Shown here piece after piece: positions 18,981 through 30,049 of a stretch of DNA of 64,000 bases. The stretch is from Pseudomonadota bacterium (GTDB taxonomy: Bacteria > Pseudomonadota > Gammaproteobacteria > Burkholderiales > Sulfuriferulaceae). Each line of letters begins with the position of its first letter. Position 1 is the first letter of the stretch. The notes under the pieces were generated by a model that searched no databases, was not told the DNA's origin, and worked only from the letters and a program-made list of their open reading frames with translations. The DNA is taken from positions 1 to 64,000 of the forward strand of contig JAJYPN010000008.1 of NCBI GenBank assembly GCA_021795395.1. Direction: 5' to 3'. Position numbers and translations under genes: made by a program.

Positions 18981-20462
18981 ATGACTGAAGACGAATTCAA
19001 TGGACTGGCGCGCGCGGGCTATAACCGCATTCCGATCACGCGCGTGCTGCCTGCGGATCTGGATACGCCGCTGGCCGTCTATCTCAAACTCGCCAACGCG
19101 CCTTATTCCTGCCTGCTCGAATCAGTCCTCGGCGGCGAACGCTTCGGCCGCTATTCGATTATCGGGTTGCCCGCCCGCACGGTATTGCGCGTGCATGGGC
19201 ATATCGTCACGCTGGAAACCGACGGCGAAAAAACCGAACAGCACACCAGCGACGATCCGCTGGAATTTATCGAATCGGTGCTCAAACGCTACCGAGTGGC
19301 GAAACTCTCCGGGTTACCGCGTTTTTCCGGCGGCCTCGCCGGATACTTCGGTTACGACACGGTGCGTTACATGGAAAAACGCCTGGCGCATTGCCACAAA
19401 CCCGATTTGCTCAATACACCGGATATCCTACTCCTGCTCACCGAAGAACTGGCGGTAGTAGATAATCTCACCGGCAAACTGACCCTGATCGTCTATGCCG
19501 ACCCCGAGCACCACGATGCGTATGCCCGGGCGAATTTGCGGCTCAATCAATTGCGCGCCGCATTGCGCAAACCTTTGGTCATTCCGCAGTCGCTGCCGAC
19601 GGTGGATACCGAAACCGAACGCGAAACGTCCAAAGCCGATTACCTGAAGGCCGTTGCGCTCGCCAAACAATACATCGCCGACGGCGACATGATGCAGGTC
19701 CAGATCGGCCAGCGGCTGATCAAACCCTTTGCCGCGTCTGCGCTGTCGCTGTACCGCGCGCTACGTTCGATCAACCCTTCGCCTTACATGTATTATTACG
19801 ACATGGGCAATTTCCATGTGGTCGGCGCTTCCCCGGAGATCCTGGTGCGGCAGGAGCAACGCGCCGACGGCAATTTCGTGACCATACGCCCCCTCGCGGG
19901 TACCCGGCCGCGAGGCGATACCCCGCAGCGCGACGAAGAACTGGCTGCGGAATTGCTGGCCGACCCGAAGGAGCTTGCCGAACACCTGATGCTGATCGAT
20001 CTCGCCCGCAACGATATCGGCCGCATCGCGCAAACGGGGACGGTCGCAGTGACCGACAAGATGATCGTCGAGCGCTATTCGCATGTCATGCACATCGTCA
20101 GCTCGGTCGAAGGCAAACTCAAACCCGGCACCAGCAATCTCGACGTATTGCGCGCCACTTTCCCCGCCGGCACCCTGACCGGAGCACCGAAAATCCGCGC
20201 CATGGAAATCATCGACGAACTCGAACCGAGCAAGCGCGGGCTATACGGCGGCGCGGTAGGCTATCTGGGATTTAACGGCGAAATGGATCTGGCGATCGCG
20301 ATCCGCACCGGCATCGTTAAAAACGGCAAGCTTTACGTGCAGGCAGCGGCAGGCATCGTCGCCGATTCGGTCGCCGAATCCGAATGGCAGGAAACGGAAA
20401 ACAAGGCGCGGGCAGTATTACGCGCTGCCGAAATGGTGTTGTCCGAACTGGAAGAAATGTAA
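18981..20462 (+). CDS. trpE: Anthranilate synthase component I
   Basis: Chorismate-binding motifs IRPLAGTRPRGDTPQRDEELAAELLADPKELAEHLMLIDLARNDIGR, FPAGTLTGAPKIRAMEIIDELEP. Confidence 0.97.
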   Translation: MTEDEFNGLARAGYNRIPITRVLPADLDTPLAVYLKLANAPYSCLLESVLGGERFGRYSIIGLPARTVLRVHGHIVTLETDGEKTEQHTSDDPLEFIESVLKRYRVAKLSGLPRFSGGLAGYFGYDTVRYMEKRLAHCHKPDLLNTPDILLLLTEELAVVDNLTGKLTLIVYADPEHHDAYARANLRLNQLRAALRKPLVIPQSLPTVDTETERETSKADYLKAVALAKQYIADGDMMQVQIGQRLIKPFAASALSLYRALRSINPSPYMYYYDMGNFHVVGASPEILVRQEQRADGNFVTIRPLAGTRPRGDTPQRDEELAAELLADPKELAEHLMLIDLARNDIGRIAQTGTVAVTDKMIVERYSHVMHIVSSVEGKLKPGTSNLDVLRATFPAGTLTGAPKIRAMEIIDELEPSKRGLYGGAVGYLGFNGEMDLAIAIRTGIVKNGKLYVQAAAGIVADSVAESEWQETENKARAVLRAAEMVLSELEEM

Positions 20463-20490
20463 GCGCTCGCTGCCTGGCAGAACACCGAAC

Positions 20491-21729
20491 TCAGCCGAGC
20501 GCCGGCGGCCATGCCAGATAGTCGGGAAATGCGGCGGCCCGGACATCCGCGTTGGCAAAACGGATGAACTCGGCCATGTTCGCGATCTGTTCGTAAAAAT
20601 GGGAAATATGAAATTTTTCCTTATATATTGCAGCCCGCTCCATCCCCAGCGTTACGACCTCTTCCTTATTCGCCAGTATCCATTCAATTCTGTCGCGCAA
20701 ACTATCCCTGGCGAAATCATAAATGATGTCGTCGGCTAAATTGTACCCCTCCGAAACCAACACCTGCCGATTGGACAAACAGGCCGTGCCGTGCGCTATC
20801 GCCCGTATTTGCCGGTCGTGTATGCCGTGCGATGTATTGGGCGAAGCGTGCACGACCGCCAGCGAAGCGGCAATCAGCTCATCGGTATAGGCATAATCCG
20901 AAACCGGGATATAAGCGCCTGTCCTGTTTACGCTATTCAAATGCTCCCATCGGCTCCCGCAAACGATGGCGGGATAATCCATCAACACATCGGCCACCAT
21001 CTCGCTCTCCAGCCGGCGCGCATAATCGTCCAGCAGCGCGATCAGCAGCAGTTTGACCTTGGCAAGGAAGCGTCCTTCCAGGGATAATGCCGGGATATGC
21101 TCGTCTACCAGAGTACAAATCGACCCATGGGTCACGGTGTTCAAATGCGTATCGATGACATCGGCGACCGACCCCCACACCGCAAAAACCGCTTTAGGTA
21201 AAGCTGCCCGAAGATCATTGCGCAATTTCACCGAGGAATTGCCGGTTTTGGGAAAGACCAGTTTGCCCGAAAGTTTTTTCTCGATATCGACGGGTTTTTC
21301 GATTAACGGTGGCAACATGAAAGGTGTCTCGATCCTCCCCACGAATCCATGGCTCAAAGGCAAGCACTTCCTTAGTTCGGCGTGTTCGGGAAACCCGTAC
21401 AAACCCGATTGCCAGTTCGATCCCATGAAATGTAAATCGAAATAATACGCCGGACTGTCTCCAAAAATCGAAATGAACGGTACTTTCGATAATTCCCAGA
21501 AATTCTTGCCGTCGATATTAAACATGCCGCCGATACCGGCAAAACTCAGCACTGCGAGGGGAGCTTCCTGAATCAGCGATAACAGCCGCTGCTGAAAATC
21601 CTGCGCCTGCAAATCCAGCGTAACCGCCGTAACGCCGATGGCTGCGAATTGCGTTTTTAGCGATTGCGAAAAATGTTGAAACACATTGGATCCCGAGCTC
21701 GGTCCAAATACGATTATTTTCTTGTTCAT
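20491..21729 (-). CDS. Hypothetical protein, possibly CgeB/glycosyltransferase-like
   Basis: Long ORF opposite to the trp genes; C-terminal pattern SLAVVHASPNTSHGIHDRQIRAIAHGTACLSNRQVLVSEGYNLADDIIYDF resembles CgeB/GT-B type proteins. Confidence 0.45.
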   Translation of the reverse strand: MNKKIIVFGPSSGSNVFQHFSQSLKTQFAAIGVTAVTLDLQAQDFQQRLLSLIQEAPLAVLSFAGIGGMFNIDGKNFWELSKVPFISIFGDSPAYYFDLHFMGSNWQSGLYGFPEHAELRKCLPLSHGFVGRIETPFMLPPLIEKPVDIEKKLSGKLVFPKTGNSSVKLRNDLRAALPKAVFAVWGSVADVIDTHLNTVTHGSICTLVDEHIPALSLEGRFLAKVKLLLIALLDDYARRLESEMVADVLMDYPAIVCGSRWEHLNSVNRTGAYIPVSDYAYTDELIAASLAVVHASPNTSHGIHDRQIRAIAHGTACLSNRQVLVSEGYNLADDIIYDFARDSLRDRIEWILANKEEVVTLGMERAAIYKEKFHISHFYEQIANMAEFIRFANADVRAAAFPDYLAWPPALG

Positions 21730-21794
21730 GCTATTTTCTCATCGGGCCGGTTAGGGCTGACGCCTCTATCCGTGTTGTTAACGAAGCAGGATAC

Positions 21795-21822
21795 GTTACT
21801 GCGTATTCGCAATCGATGCAAG
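21795..21822. repeat. Isolated fragment related to the internal module of the 52.5-kb repeat
   Basis: GTTACTGCGTATTCGCAATCGATGCAAG differs at 4 of 28 positions from the reverse complement GTTACTGCGTAGGCGCGATGGATGCAAG of the module near 52.7 kb. Confidence 0.5.
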
Positions 21823-21974
21823 AAACCAATGAACGGAACGCCTGCTGGATTTCGGGAACGGCGTACGCGCTTCTGTCGTTTTACCGGACGCTGACGCATT
21901 TAGCGGGTAAAATAGCGGGTAGCCGTCCATCACACAATGACTGATAGCCGTGAAATCAACAGGATAATTGAACC

Positions 21975-22558
21975 ATGCTGCTCATGATCGATAATTACGA
22001 CAGTTTTACCTATAATCTGGTGCAATATTTTGGAGAGCTAGGGGAAGATGTGCGGGTATTTCGCAATGACGAAATAGCGCTCGACGACATCTCTGCGCTC
22101 AAACCCGAGCGCATCGTTATTTCGCCGGGGCCGTGTACGCCCAACGAAGCCGGCGTATCGGTACCCCTGATCCGTGCTTATGGCGGCAAGGTGCCGATAC
22201 TCGGAGTGTGCCTCGGGCATCAAAGCATAGGGCAGGCTTTCGGCGGCGAAATTGTCCACGCGCAGCAGCTCATGCACGGCAAAACCTCGATGATCCGGCA
22301 TCTCGACAGCGGCGTCTTTGCCGGTTTGCCCAATCCCCTGCGCGCGACCCGTTATCATTCTCTGGTCATCAAACGGCAAACGCTGCCCGATTGCCTGGAG
22401 ATCACGGCTTGGACCGATGACGGCGAAATCATGGGCGTCAGGCATAAAACACTAGCCATCGAAGGCGTGCAGTTTCATCCGGAATCGATACTGACCGAAT
22501 ACGGGCACGAGATGCTGGCCAACTTCCTCAGGCCGATACAAACTACTCCTATTACAGC

Positions 22559-22562
<4 letters not shown>
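21975..22562 (+). CDS. trpG: Anthranilate synthase component II (glutamine amidotransferase)
   Basis: [26 protein letters not shown]..., [27 protein letters not shown]. Confidence 0.97.
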
Positions 22563-23573
<1,011 letters not shown>

Positions 23574-23581
<8 letters not shown>

Positions 23582-24362
23582 TATCCTCGACAACATTCTC
23601 GCCACCAAACGCACAGAAATCGAGCAGTCGAAACGGCAGATGCCGCTTTCCGCAATCGAAGCCGCTGCCAGGGCAATGCCGCCGCCCCGCGATTTCGCCG
23701 CTGCGATCAGTCAGCGTGTGCGACAAAGGCGGCCTGCCGTCATTGCCGAAATCAAACGCGCCAGCCCTTCCAGAGGCTTGCTGCGCGCCGATTTTCAACC
23801 CGCCGCGATTGCGCGGAGTTACGCCGCAAACGGCGCTGCGTGTTTGTCGGTGCTGACGGATGCAACGTATTTCCAGGGCAGCGCGGAATATTTACGCGAA
23901 GCTCGGACTGCGTGTCCGCTCCCCATCTTGCGCAAGGATTTCATGATCGAACCGTACCAGGTTTACGAAGCGAGGGCGATGGGCGCCGATTGCATATTGC
24001 TGATCTCAGCGGCGCTGAGCCTCGCGCAAATGCAGGAAATGGAAAGCGTGGCCGAACAGCTCGGGATGTCGGTACTGGTCGAATCGCATGACAGCGAGGA
24101 ACTCGCCGTCGCGCTGCAATTGCGCACACCGCTGCAAGGCATCAATAACCGCGACCTGCGCACTTTCGACACCCGTTTGCAGACAACGCTCGATTTGTTG
24201 AGCCAGGTCGACGGCGAACGCATCGTCGTTACCGAAAGCGGTATCCATAAGCGCGACGATGTGGCGCTGATGCAAGCGCACGGCGTTCACGCCTTTCTGG
24301 TCGGAGAAACGCCGATGCGAGCGGAAGATCCGGGACGCGCGCTAGCAGAACTATTCGGTTAA
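23574..24362 (+). CDS. trpC: Indole-3-glycerol phosphate synthase
   Basis: Start MPDILDNILATKRTEIEQ (codon 44 of the listed ORF, overlapping the trpD stop); AEIKRASPSRGLLR, LRKDFMIEPYQVYEARAMGADCILLI. Confidence 0.96.
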
Positions 24363-24410
24363 AACGTGCTGACCGAGCTATGCAACAGTTCGGCTCACCG
24401 ATTGCCGGTA

Positions 24411-25013
24411 TCAACCGGCTTTACGGGCAACCATATCGATCAATGCCGACATGCCGTGATGGTGCGTGCCTTCACTGATATGTTCGTCGTGTTCGCTCAA
24501 ATGCAGGATCTCCCAGTCGCCGAACTGCTCTTTCAACAGCGCCTGCGTGTACATGTTTTCAGCTGCGGGAGGCCCGCCGGTCTTGTATTCGAGCTGGCGC
24601 GGCGTATAGCCCTGCAACAACAGCAGACCGCCGGGTTTGAGCGCTTTTTTAATACCGTCGAACATGATCTGTCTGCCCGCCGGGCCGACAAATTGGAAAA
24701 AAATACCGGCAACGGCATCGAATTCGCTCTCAGGCCAACGCCAATTCAATAAATCCGCACATTCAAAATCCAGCTCGACCCCGTTTTCCTGAGCAAAACG
24801 CCGGGCTTTGGCCTGAGCGACATCCGAGCTGTCTATCGACAATACCGACAGTCCTTGGCGGGCCAGCCAGACGCCGTTGCGGCCTTCGCCGTCGGCGACC
24901 GCCAGTACGCGCTGTCCGGGGTGCAGCCGATAAGCCTGCTGCTGCAAAAAAATATTGGGTTCCGTGCCGAAAACGAACTCAGGCACGTTATATCGTTCAT
25001 TCCACATGCTCAT
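24411..25013 (-). CDS. SAM-dependent class I methyltransferase (TehB-like)
   Basis: MSMWNERYNVPEFVFGTEPNIFL..., VLAVADGEGRNGVWLARQGLSVLSIDSS. Confidence 0.85.
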   Translation of the reverse strand: MSMWNERYNVPEFVFGTEPNIFLQQQAYRLHPGQRVLAVADGEGRNGVWLARQGLSVLSIDSSDVAQAKARRFAQENGVELDFECADLLNWRWPESEFDAVAGIFFQFVGPAGRQIMFDGIKKALKPGGLLLLQGYTPRQLEYKTGGPPAAENMYTQALLKEQFGDWEILHLSEHDEHISEGTHHHGMSALIDMVARKAG

Positions 25014-25018
25014 GGCTT

Positions 25019-25199
25019 AGGACTCGCTAATAAATAACATGGACATACGCTGGGGTTGTTTTGGGTGCAGACCAAGGCGCAGGACGCGCGGTTATGTCAT
25101 TCACAACAAGCGGCGTGCAACACCGGTATGCGCCCAAAACAGCACCAGCCCGGCGGGTTACTGCGTAATGTTTGTTCAGGTTATTCATTAACGAGCCCT
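25019..25199 (-). repeat. TIR-bounded dispersed repeat, short copy
   Basis: Ends GGACTCGCTAATAAATAAC ... GTTATTCATTAACGAGCCC (imperfect inverted repeats); interior nearly identical to 52508-52777; carries small ORF MNNLNKHYAVTRRAGAVLGAYRCC...YVHVIY. Confidence 0.8.
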
Positions 25200-25217
25200 T
25201 AATCCTCATCGATGGCG

Positions 25218-25931
25218 CTATTTCGCCGCATTGAGCATCTGATCCAGCTTGTCGGCCGGCACCGCACCGGGCACGCGCTGTCCGTTGCTAAAAAACAAGG
25301 TCGGCGTTCCGGTTACATGCAGCTTGTCTCCCAGTGCAATATTGGCGTCGACCGGATTGTCGCATTTGCCGTCGTTGTTGGGATAGACGTTTTTCAGCAA
25401 GGCATTTTGCCACGCCGCATTTCTGTCCCTGGAGCACCAGATGGCCTTGGAGACGGCCGTGGTACCAGGATGCAAGCTTTCGATAGGGTAAGGAAAATCG
25501 TAGATCGTGACATTATTCATCTTGGCCAATTCCTGTTCCAGCCGTTTGCAGTACGGGCATTCCGGATCGGAAAATACAATCAGTTTACGGCTGCCGTCGC
25601 CTTTGACGAATTTGATCGCATGATCGAGCGGAAAACTGTCTGGGTTGACGGCATTGAGTTTGGCCAGCCGCTCGTTGGTGATATTTTTATGTGTTCTGGT
25701 ATCGACGACGCTGCCGAGAAACAAATAATTGGCGTTTTCATCCGAATAGACGATCTGGCCGTCGATTACTACCTCGTATAAACCCGCGTACGGCGTTTTG
25801 GTCACACTGGTGATGTCGGCTTTGGGAAATTTTGCCTCCAGATTTTTTTTGATCGATGCGGTATCGGCTTTTGCAGTACACGCCAGCAGTCCGGCCAGCA
25901 TCAGCAAGGACAACAAAATACGTTTAAACAT
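25218..25931 (-). CDS. dsbC: Thiol:disulfide interchange protein DsbC
   Basis: Signal peptide; IVFSDPECPYCKRLEQEL (CPYC active site); C-terminal VTGTPTLFFSNGQRVPG. Confidence 0.9.
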   Translation of the reverse strand: MFKRILLSLLMLAGLLACTAKADTASIKKNLEAKFPKADITSVTKTPYAGLYEVVIDGQIVYSDENANYLFLGSVVDTRTHKNITNERLAKLNAVNPDSFPLDHAIKFVKGDGSRKLIVFSDPECPYCKRLEQELAKMNNVTIYDFPYPIESLHPGTTAVSKAIWCSRDRNAAWQNALLKNVYPNNDGKCDNPVDANIALGDKLHVTGTPTLFFSNGQRVPGAVPADKLDQMLNAAK

Positions 25932-25971
25932 GATAATCCTTTAATTGAAAGCGTTGCACAACGATTGCATA

Positions 25972-27132
25972 CTAACCCAATGCTTGCCGTACCAACAAGG
26001 ATTTCAACGGATCAATACGGTTGGCCAGAGCCAGGCCGGTATTGCGCAGCTTCGCGACCCAGGGGTTACGGTGGCGAAACAAATGATGCAATCCGTCGGT
26101 AACCGTTTGTATCGCCGCAATATCGCCGGCGCGCGAGCGCTCGTAACGTCGCAACAGCGCGAAGTCGCCGCAATCCGCCGCGCCGCGCGCCAGCAGTACC
26201 CCGGACAGGCTTTGGGCGTCGCGCAAACCCAGATTGACGCCCTGACCGGCCAGCGGATGGACGCTGTGCGCTGCATCGCCGATCAAAGCCAAACGAGGTT
26301 TGACCAGCGCGTCCACGCGCTTGAAGTTGAGCGGAAACGCCGCAGCCGCGCCGGTCTGACGCAATTCGCCGAGCACCCTATTGCCAGCCCGCGCCACTTC
26401 GTCGGCAAAATCCTGAGGATTCGCCGCGAGCAGCGTCTGCGTATGCGCATCGTCGGTGCCCCAGACGATGGAAATATGCCGATCCGGTAAAGGCAGCCAC
26501 GCCAGCACTCCATCTTCGCGAAACCATTGCCGCGCAATGCCGTCATGCGTGCGTTCCACGGCGAAATTGGCGACTATGCCGAACTGCCGATACGTCTCGG
26601 AGCGCGAACCGATACCGGCCTGACTGCGCACCCATGATTGCCCACCGTCGGCGGCAACGATCAATTTCGCTGACAGCTCGGAGGCGTCGTCGAGCAGCAA
26701 ATACCCTGCCTCAGCCGACCACGATAATTGCCGGGTACGCGCCGAAAAGATCGTCAAATTGGATTGCTGTTGCAATGCTGTCCACAAGCCATGCTGGATA
26801 CGGTTGCTTTCCATGATCCACGCCAATTGCGGCAGGCCTTCGCGATACGCATCGAAATTCAGCAACGCCCCGTTGTCACCACGGATTTCCATGCCGTAAA
26901 CCGGCGCGATACGGGAAACGTCGAATTTTTGCCAGATCCCCATGCTCTGCAAAAATGCCGCGCTGCCGGGGCTGATCGCATAAATCCGGCTGTCCCAGTC
27001 CGTTTCCGGCACGACCGGCGTCTGCGGTTCGACCAGCGCCAGGCTCAAGCCGCTGTCGCGCAACGCCAGCGCCAGCGCCGCGCCGACTATGCCGGCCCCC
27101 ACTATTACTGTATCGTAGACGTGTCTCGTCAT
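25972..27132 (-). CDS. UbiH/UbiF/VisC-family FAD-dependent hydroxylase (ubiquinone biosynthesis)
   Basis: VIVGAGIVGAALALAL; ALIGDAAHSVHPLAGQGVNLGLRDAQSL. Confidence 0.9.
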   Translation of the reverse strand: MTRHVYDTVIVGAGIVGAALALALRDSGLSLALVEPQTPVVPETDWDSRIYAISPGSAAFLQSMGIWQKFDVSRIAPVYGMEIRGDNGALLNFDAYREGLPQLAWIMESNRIQHGLWTALQQQSNLTIFSARTRQLSWSAEAGYLLLDDASELSAKLIVAADGGQSWVRSQAGIGSRSETYRQFGIVANFAVERTHDGIARQWFREDGVLAWLPLPDRHISIVWGTDDAHTQTLLAANPQDFADEVARAGNRVLGELRQTGAAAAFPLNFKRVDALVKPRLALIGDAAHSVHPLAGQGVNLGLRDAQSLSGVLLARGAADCGDFALLRRYERSRAGDIAAIQTVTDGLHHLFRHRNPWVAKLRNTGLALANRIDPLKSLLVRQALG

Positions 27133-28280
27133 CCCTGCGCTCCGAATATCATGCGCCGCGCCACGAAACGTTTCAGCGGGCGGATCTGCTGCAACGCCAG
27201 CAAACCGAGACTGCGGCCATGCCGCAATACGGGAATGTCGTTGGAAAACAGGTTCACCAGCAAATCGGTGAAAAACATGCTGCCTGCCGTATCGAGACGA
27301 CGCCCTCCCTGAAAATTCTTTAACATGCGCAGACTGCCCAATTCTTCATGGCGGCTGTCGCGGATGCCGGCCGCCAGTTCCCAGGCGTCGCGCAGACCCA
27401 GATTAAACCCCTGTCCCGCCACCGGATGCAGGATATGAGCCGCGTTGCCGATAATCACCCGATGCGGAGCGATCGTCTCGCGCACATAACTCAAATTGAC
27501 CGGAAAACTGTTGCGGCTCGATACGCTCAGAAAACGCCCGACCCGATCGCCGAAATGCGCGTGCAAATCTCTTAAAAAGACATCGTCTGGCAGTTCCAGC
27601 AAGGCTTTCACGCGTTCTGGCGTGGCAGTCCAGACCAACGCGTAACCGTCGTCTTGCGGCAGCAGCGCTACCGGACCTTCAGCAGTAAAGCGTTCGTAAG
27701 CCCAGCCGTGCGGCCCGACTTCCGCACTTACCAATGCCAGCAACGCATGCTGCGCATAATCTTTCGTCTGTCGCGGCATGCTGCTGCCGGTTCCGCCGTC
27801 GGCAACCACCGCCAGCCTGGAGGTAACATGCCGCGTCACTCCTGCGATCTCAACCCTGGCCCGGGCATAGCCGGCATAGGAAGCGACGTCCTTGACGTGC
27901 GCAGCGGTGACCACCGCCACTTCAGTACGTCGCAAGGCCGCATGCAGACCGCTGTCGAGCTCGGCGTAATCGACCACGTAACCCAAGGCCGGCAAGCTCT
28001 CTTCTGCGGCGTGCAGGCGCGCCATGCCCAGACTTCCCGCCTGCGAAATATGTATGTCCCGAATCTCGGTTACCGTGCGCAACGCCGCCCAGACGTTCAG
28101 GCGTTCCAGGATCAAACGGCTGCCGTAAGACAAGGCCAGCGTACGTTTATGCGCGGGACGGTCCAGGTCGGCCCGCGCTTCCAGCACTTGCACGTCCGTC
28201 TCGCTATCGGCCAGCGCCAGCGCCAGCGCTGCGCCGACAGGACCGCCTCCGATAATCACCACATCGCTGTGTTCACGCAT
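27129..28280 (-). CDS. ubiH: UbiH-family FAD-dependent hydroxylase
   Basis: VIIGGGPVGAALALALADS; VIIGNAAHILHPVAGQGFNLGLRDAWEL. Confidence 0.88.
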   Translation of the reverse strand: MREHSDVVIIGGGPVGAALALALADSETDVQVLEARADLDRPAHKRTLALSYGSRLILERLNVWAALRTVTEIRDIHISQAGSLGMARLHAAEESLPALGYVVDYAELDSGLHAALRRTEVAVVTAAHVKDVASYAGYARARVEIAGVTRHVTSRLAVVADGGTGSSMPRQTKDYAQHALLALVSAEVGPHGWAYERFTAEGPVALLPQDDGYALVWTATPERVKALLELPDDVFLRDLHAHFGDRVGRFLSVSSRNSFPVNLSYVRETIAPHRVIIGNAAHILHPVAGQGFNLGLRDAWELAAGIRDSRHEELGSLRMLKNFQGGRRLDTAGSMFFTDLLVNLFSNDIPVLRHGRSLGLLALQQIRPLKRFVARRMIFGAQG

Positions 28281-28311
28281 CCTTGATCCTCTCGATCCAC
28301 CGGGGAACCTC

Positions 28312-29634
28312 CTATCGACGCGCCGCCATCAGCGCCTCGATGTCGGTGACGGTTTTCGGTGTCGCGGCACTAAGCACTTCCTTGCCTTGCGCCGTGACCA
28401 GCACATCGTCTTCAATCCGGACTCCGATATTCCAGAACTCGGGCGGCACGTCGTCAGCCGGCCGGATATAGCAACCCGGCTCTACCGTCAGCGTCATTCC
28501 CGGCTCCAGCTGCCGCCACTCGCCATCAATTTTATAGTCGCCGACATCGTGAACGTCCAGGCCCAGCCAATGGCCGGTGCGATGCATGTAAAACCGCCGG
28601 TAATCGCCCGATTCGATCACGCCGTCGACGCTGCCGCGACATAAGCCGAAATCCACCATACCTTGCGCCAGCACGCACACCGCCGCATCGTGCGGCGCCT
28701 GCCACGACACGCCGGGCCGTATCGCTTCCAGCGCCGCGCTCTGCGCGCTCAATACCATTTCGTAAACGTCGCGCTGTACGGCGCTGAATTTACCGCCGAC
28801 CGGAAAGGTACGGGTAATATCGGAAGCATAGCCGTCAAGTTCGCAGCCGGCGTCGATCAATAACAACTCGCCATCGCGTAATAATGCATTATTTTCGACG
28901 TAATGCAAAACGCAGGCGTGCGCGCCGCCGGCCACGATAGACGTATAAGCGGGGGCCTGCGCCCCCCGGGAACGGAATTCGTGCAGAATCTCCGCTTCGA
29001 TCTGATACTCGTAACTGCCCGGCCGTACCGCCTGCATCGCCCGGCGATGCGCCGCGCCGGCGATGTCCGCGGAACGGCGCATGAGATTCTGTTCGGATTC
29101 GTCCTTGACGAGACGCATGGCATCGACAGCCAGACGCATGTCGCGCACTTCGCCGGGCGCGGTCACGCCATTGCGCGCCTGCGCCCGCACGGCATTGAGC
29201 CAGCCCATCACGCGCGCGTCCCAGATGACATCGGCGCCGAGCGCAAAGTGCAACGCCGCCTGATCGGCGAGCAAGGCCGGCATGCGCTCGTCGAGTTGCG
29301 CAATGGAATACGCCTCGTCGAACCCGAACAATTCTGCGGCGGCATCAGGGCCGTAACGGAAGCCGTCCCATATTTCGCGCTCGGGATCCTTGTCGCGGCA
29401 GAATAGAATCGAACGACCCGATGCAGCATGCAGCACCAGTACCGCTTCCGGTTCCTCGAATCCGGTCAGATAATAAAAATGGCTGTCGTAGCGATAGGGA
29501 TAATGCGAATCGCGGTTGCGTTGCCGCTCGGGCGCAGTCGCCAGCACGGCCACCGCATTGCCCATCTGTTGCAGCAGCCGCGCTCGGCGCTGCCTGAAAA
29601 TCGTGCAATCATTCATCCGCTTCTTCTTCCTCAT
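28312..29634 (-). CDS. pepP: Xaa-Pro aminopeptidase (M24)
   Basis: YPYRYDSHFYYLTGFEEPEAVLVL; LLIDAGCELDGYASDITRTFPV; HRTGHWLGLDVHDVG; TVEPGCYI. Confidence 0.92.
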   Translation of the reverse strand: MRKKKRMNDCTIFRQRRARLLQQMGNAVAVLATAPERQRNRDSHYPYRYDSHFYYLTGFEEPEAVLVLHAASGRSILFCRDKDPEREIWDGFRYGPDAAAELFGFDEAYSIAQLDERMPALLADQAALHFALGADVIWDARVMGWLNAVRAQARNGVTAPGEVRDMRLAVDAMRLVKDESEQNLMRRSADIAGAAHRRAMQAVRPGSYEYQIEAEILHEFRSRGAQAPAYTSIVAGGAHACVLHYVENNALLRDGELLLIDAGCELDGYASDITRTFPVGGKFSAVQRDVYEMVLSAQSAALEAIRPGVSWQAPHDAAVCVLAQGMVDFGLCRGSVDGVIESGDYRRFYMHRTGHWLGLDVHDVGDYKIDGEWRQLEPGMTLTVEPGCYIRPADDVPPEFWNIGVRIEDDVLVTAQGKEVLSAATPKTVTDIEALMAARR

Positions 29635-30049
29635 CGTATTGCGAATCCAGCAGCATCGCCCAACGGTTTTCCAGAGCCGGCAAACGCTCGGTCAGGCATT
29701 GATGCAAAGCGATCGCCGCCGCAGAAAATTCGGCAAGATCGGCCCCGCCATCCAGATCCTGCGATGCCCGTTCGAACTGCAATAACGCATCTTTCAGACT
29801 ATACGCCGAACCCAGCGCGTTTTTAACCTGCTCGCGCGGATGCGGGATCCAGGCGCGATCGGCAAACAGCGAGCAGAGCTTTTCCCCCAGTTCGAGCAAT
29901 CGCCTGCGAACTTTTGCCGTAGCGCCCATTCGGCCGGACTTGACTTCGCCCCATACCGCGAGCTCCATCAAGCGCAGCCAATAAGCACGCAATTCATCGC
30001 GCCAGTCGGAAGCCAGGCTCACCGCCTGACGTACTGCTTCAGCATCCAT
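29609..30049 (-). CDS. Conserved hypothetical protein
   Basis: 146-aa ORF between pepP and the nucleotidyltransferase gene, overlapping both neighbours slightly. Confidence 0.6.
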   Translation of the reverse strand: MDAEAVRQAVSLASDWRDELRAYWLRLMELAVWGEVKSGRMGATAKVRRRLLELGEKLCSLFADRAWIPHPREQVKNALGSAYSLKDALLQFERASQDLDGGADLAEFSAAAIALHQCLTERLPALENRWAMLLDSQYDEEEEADE

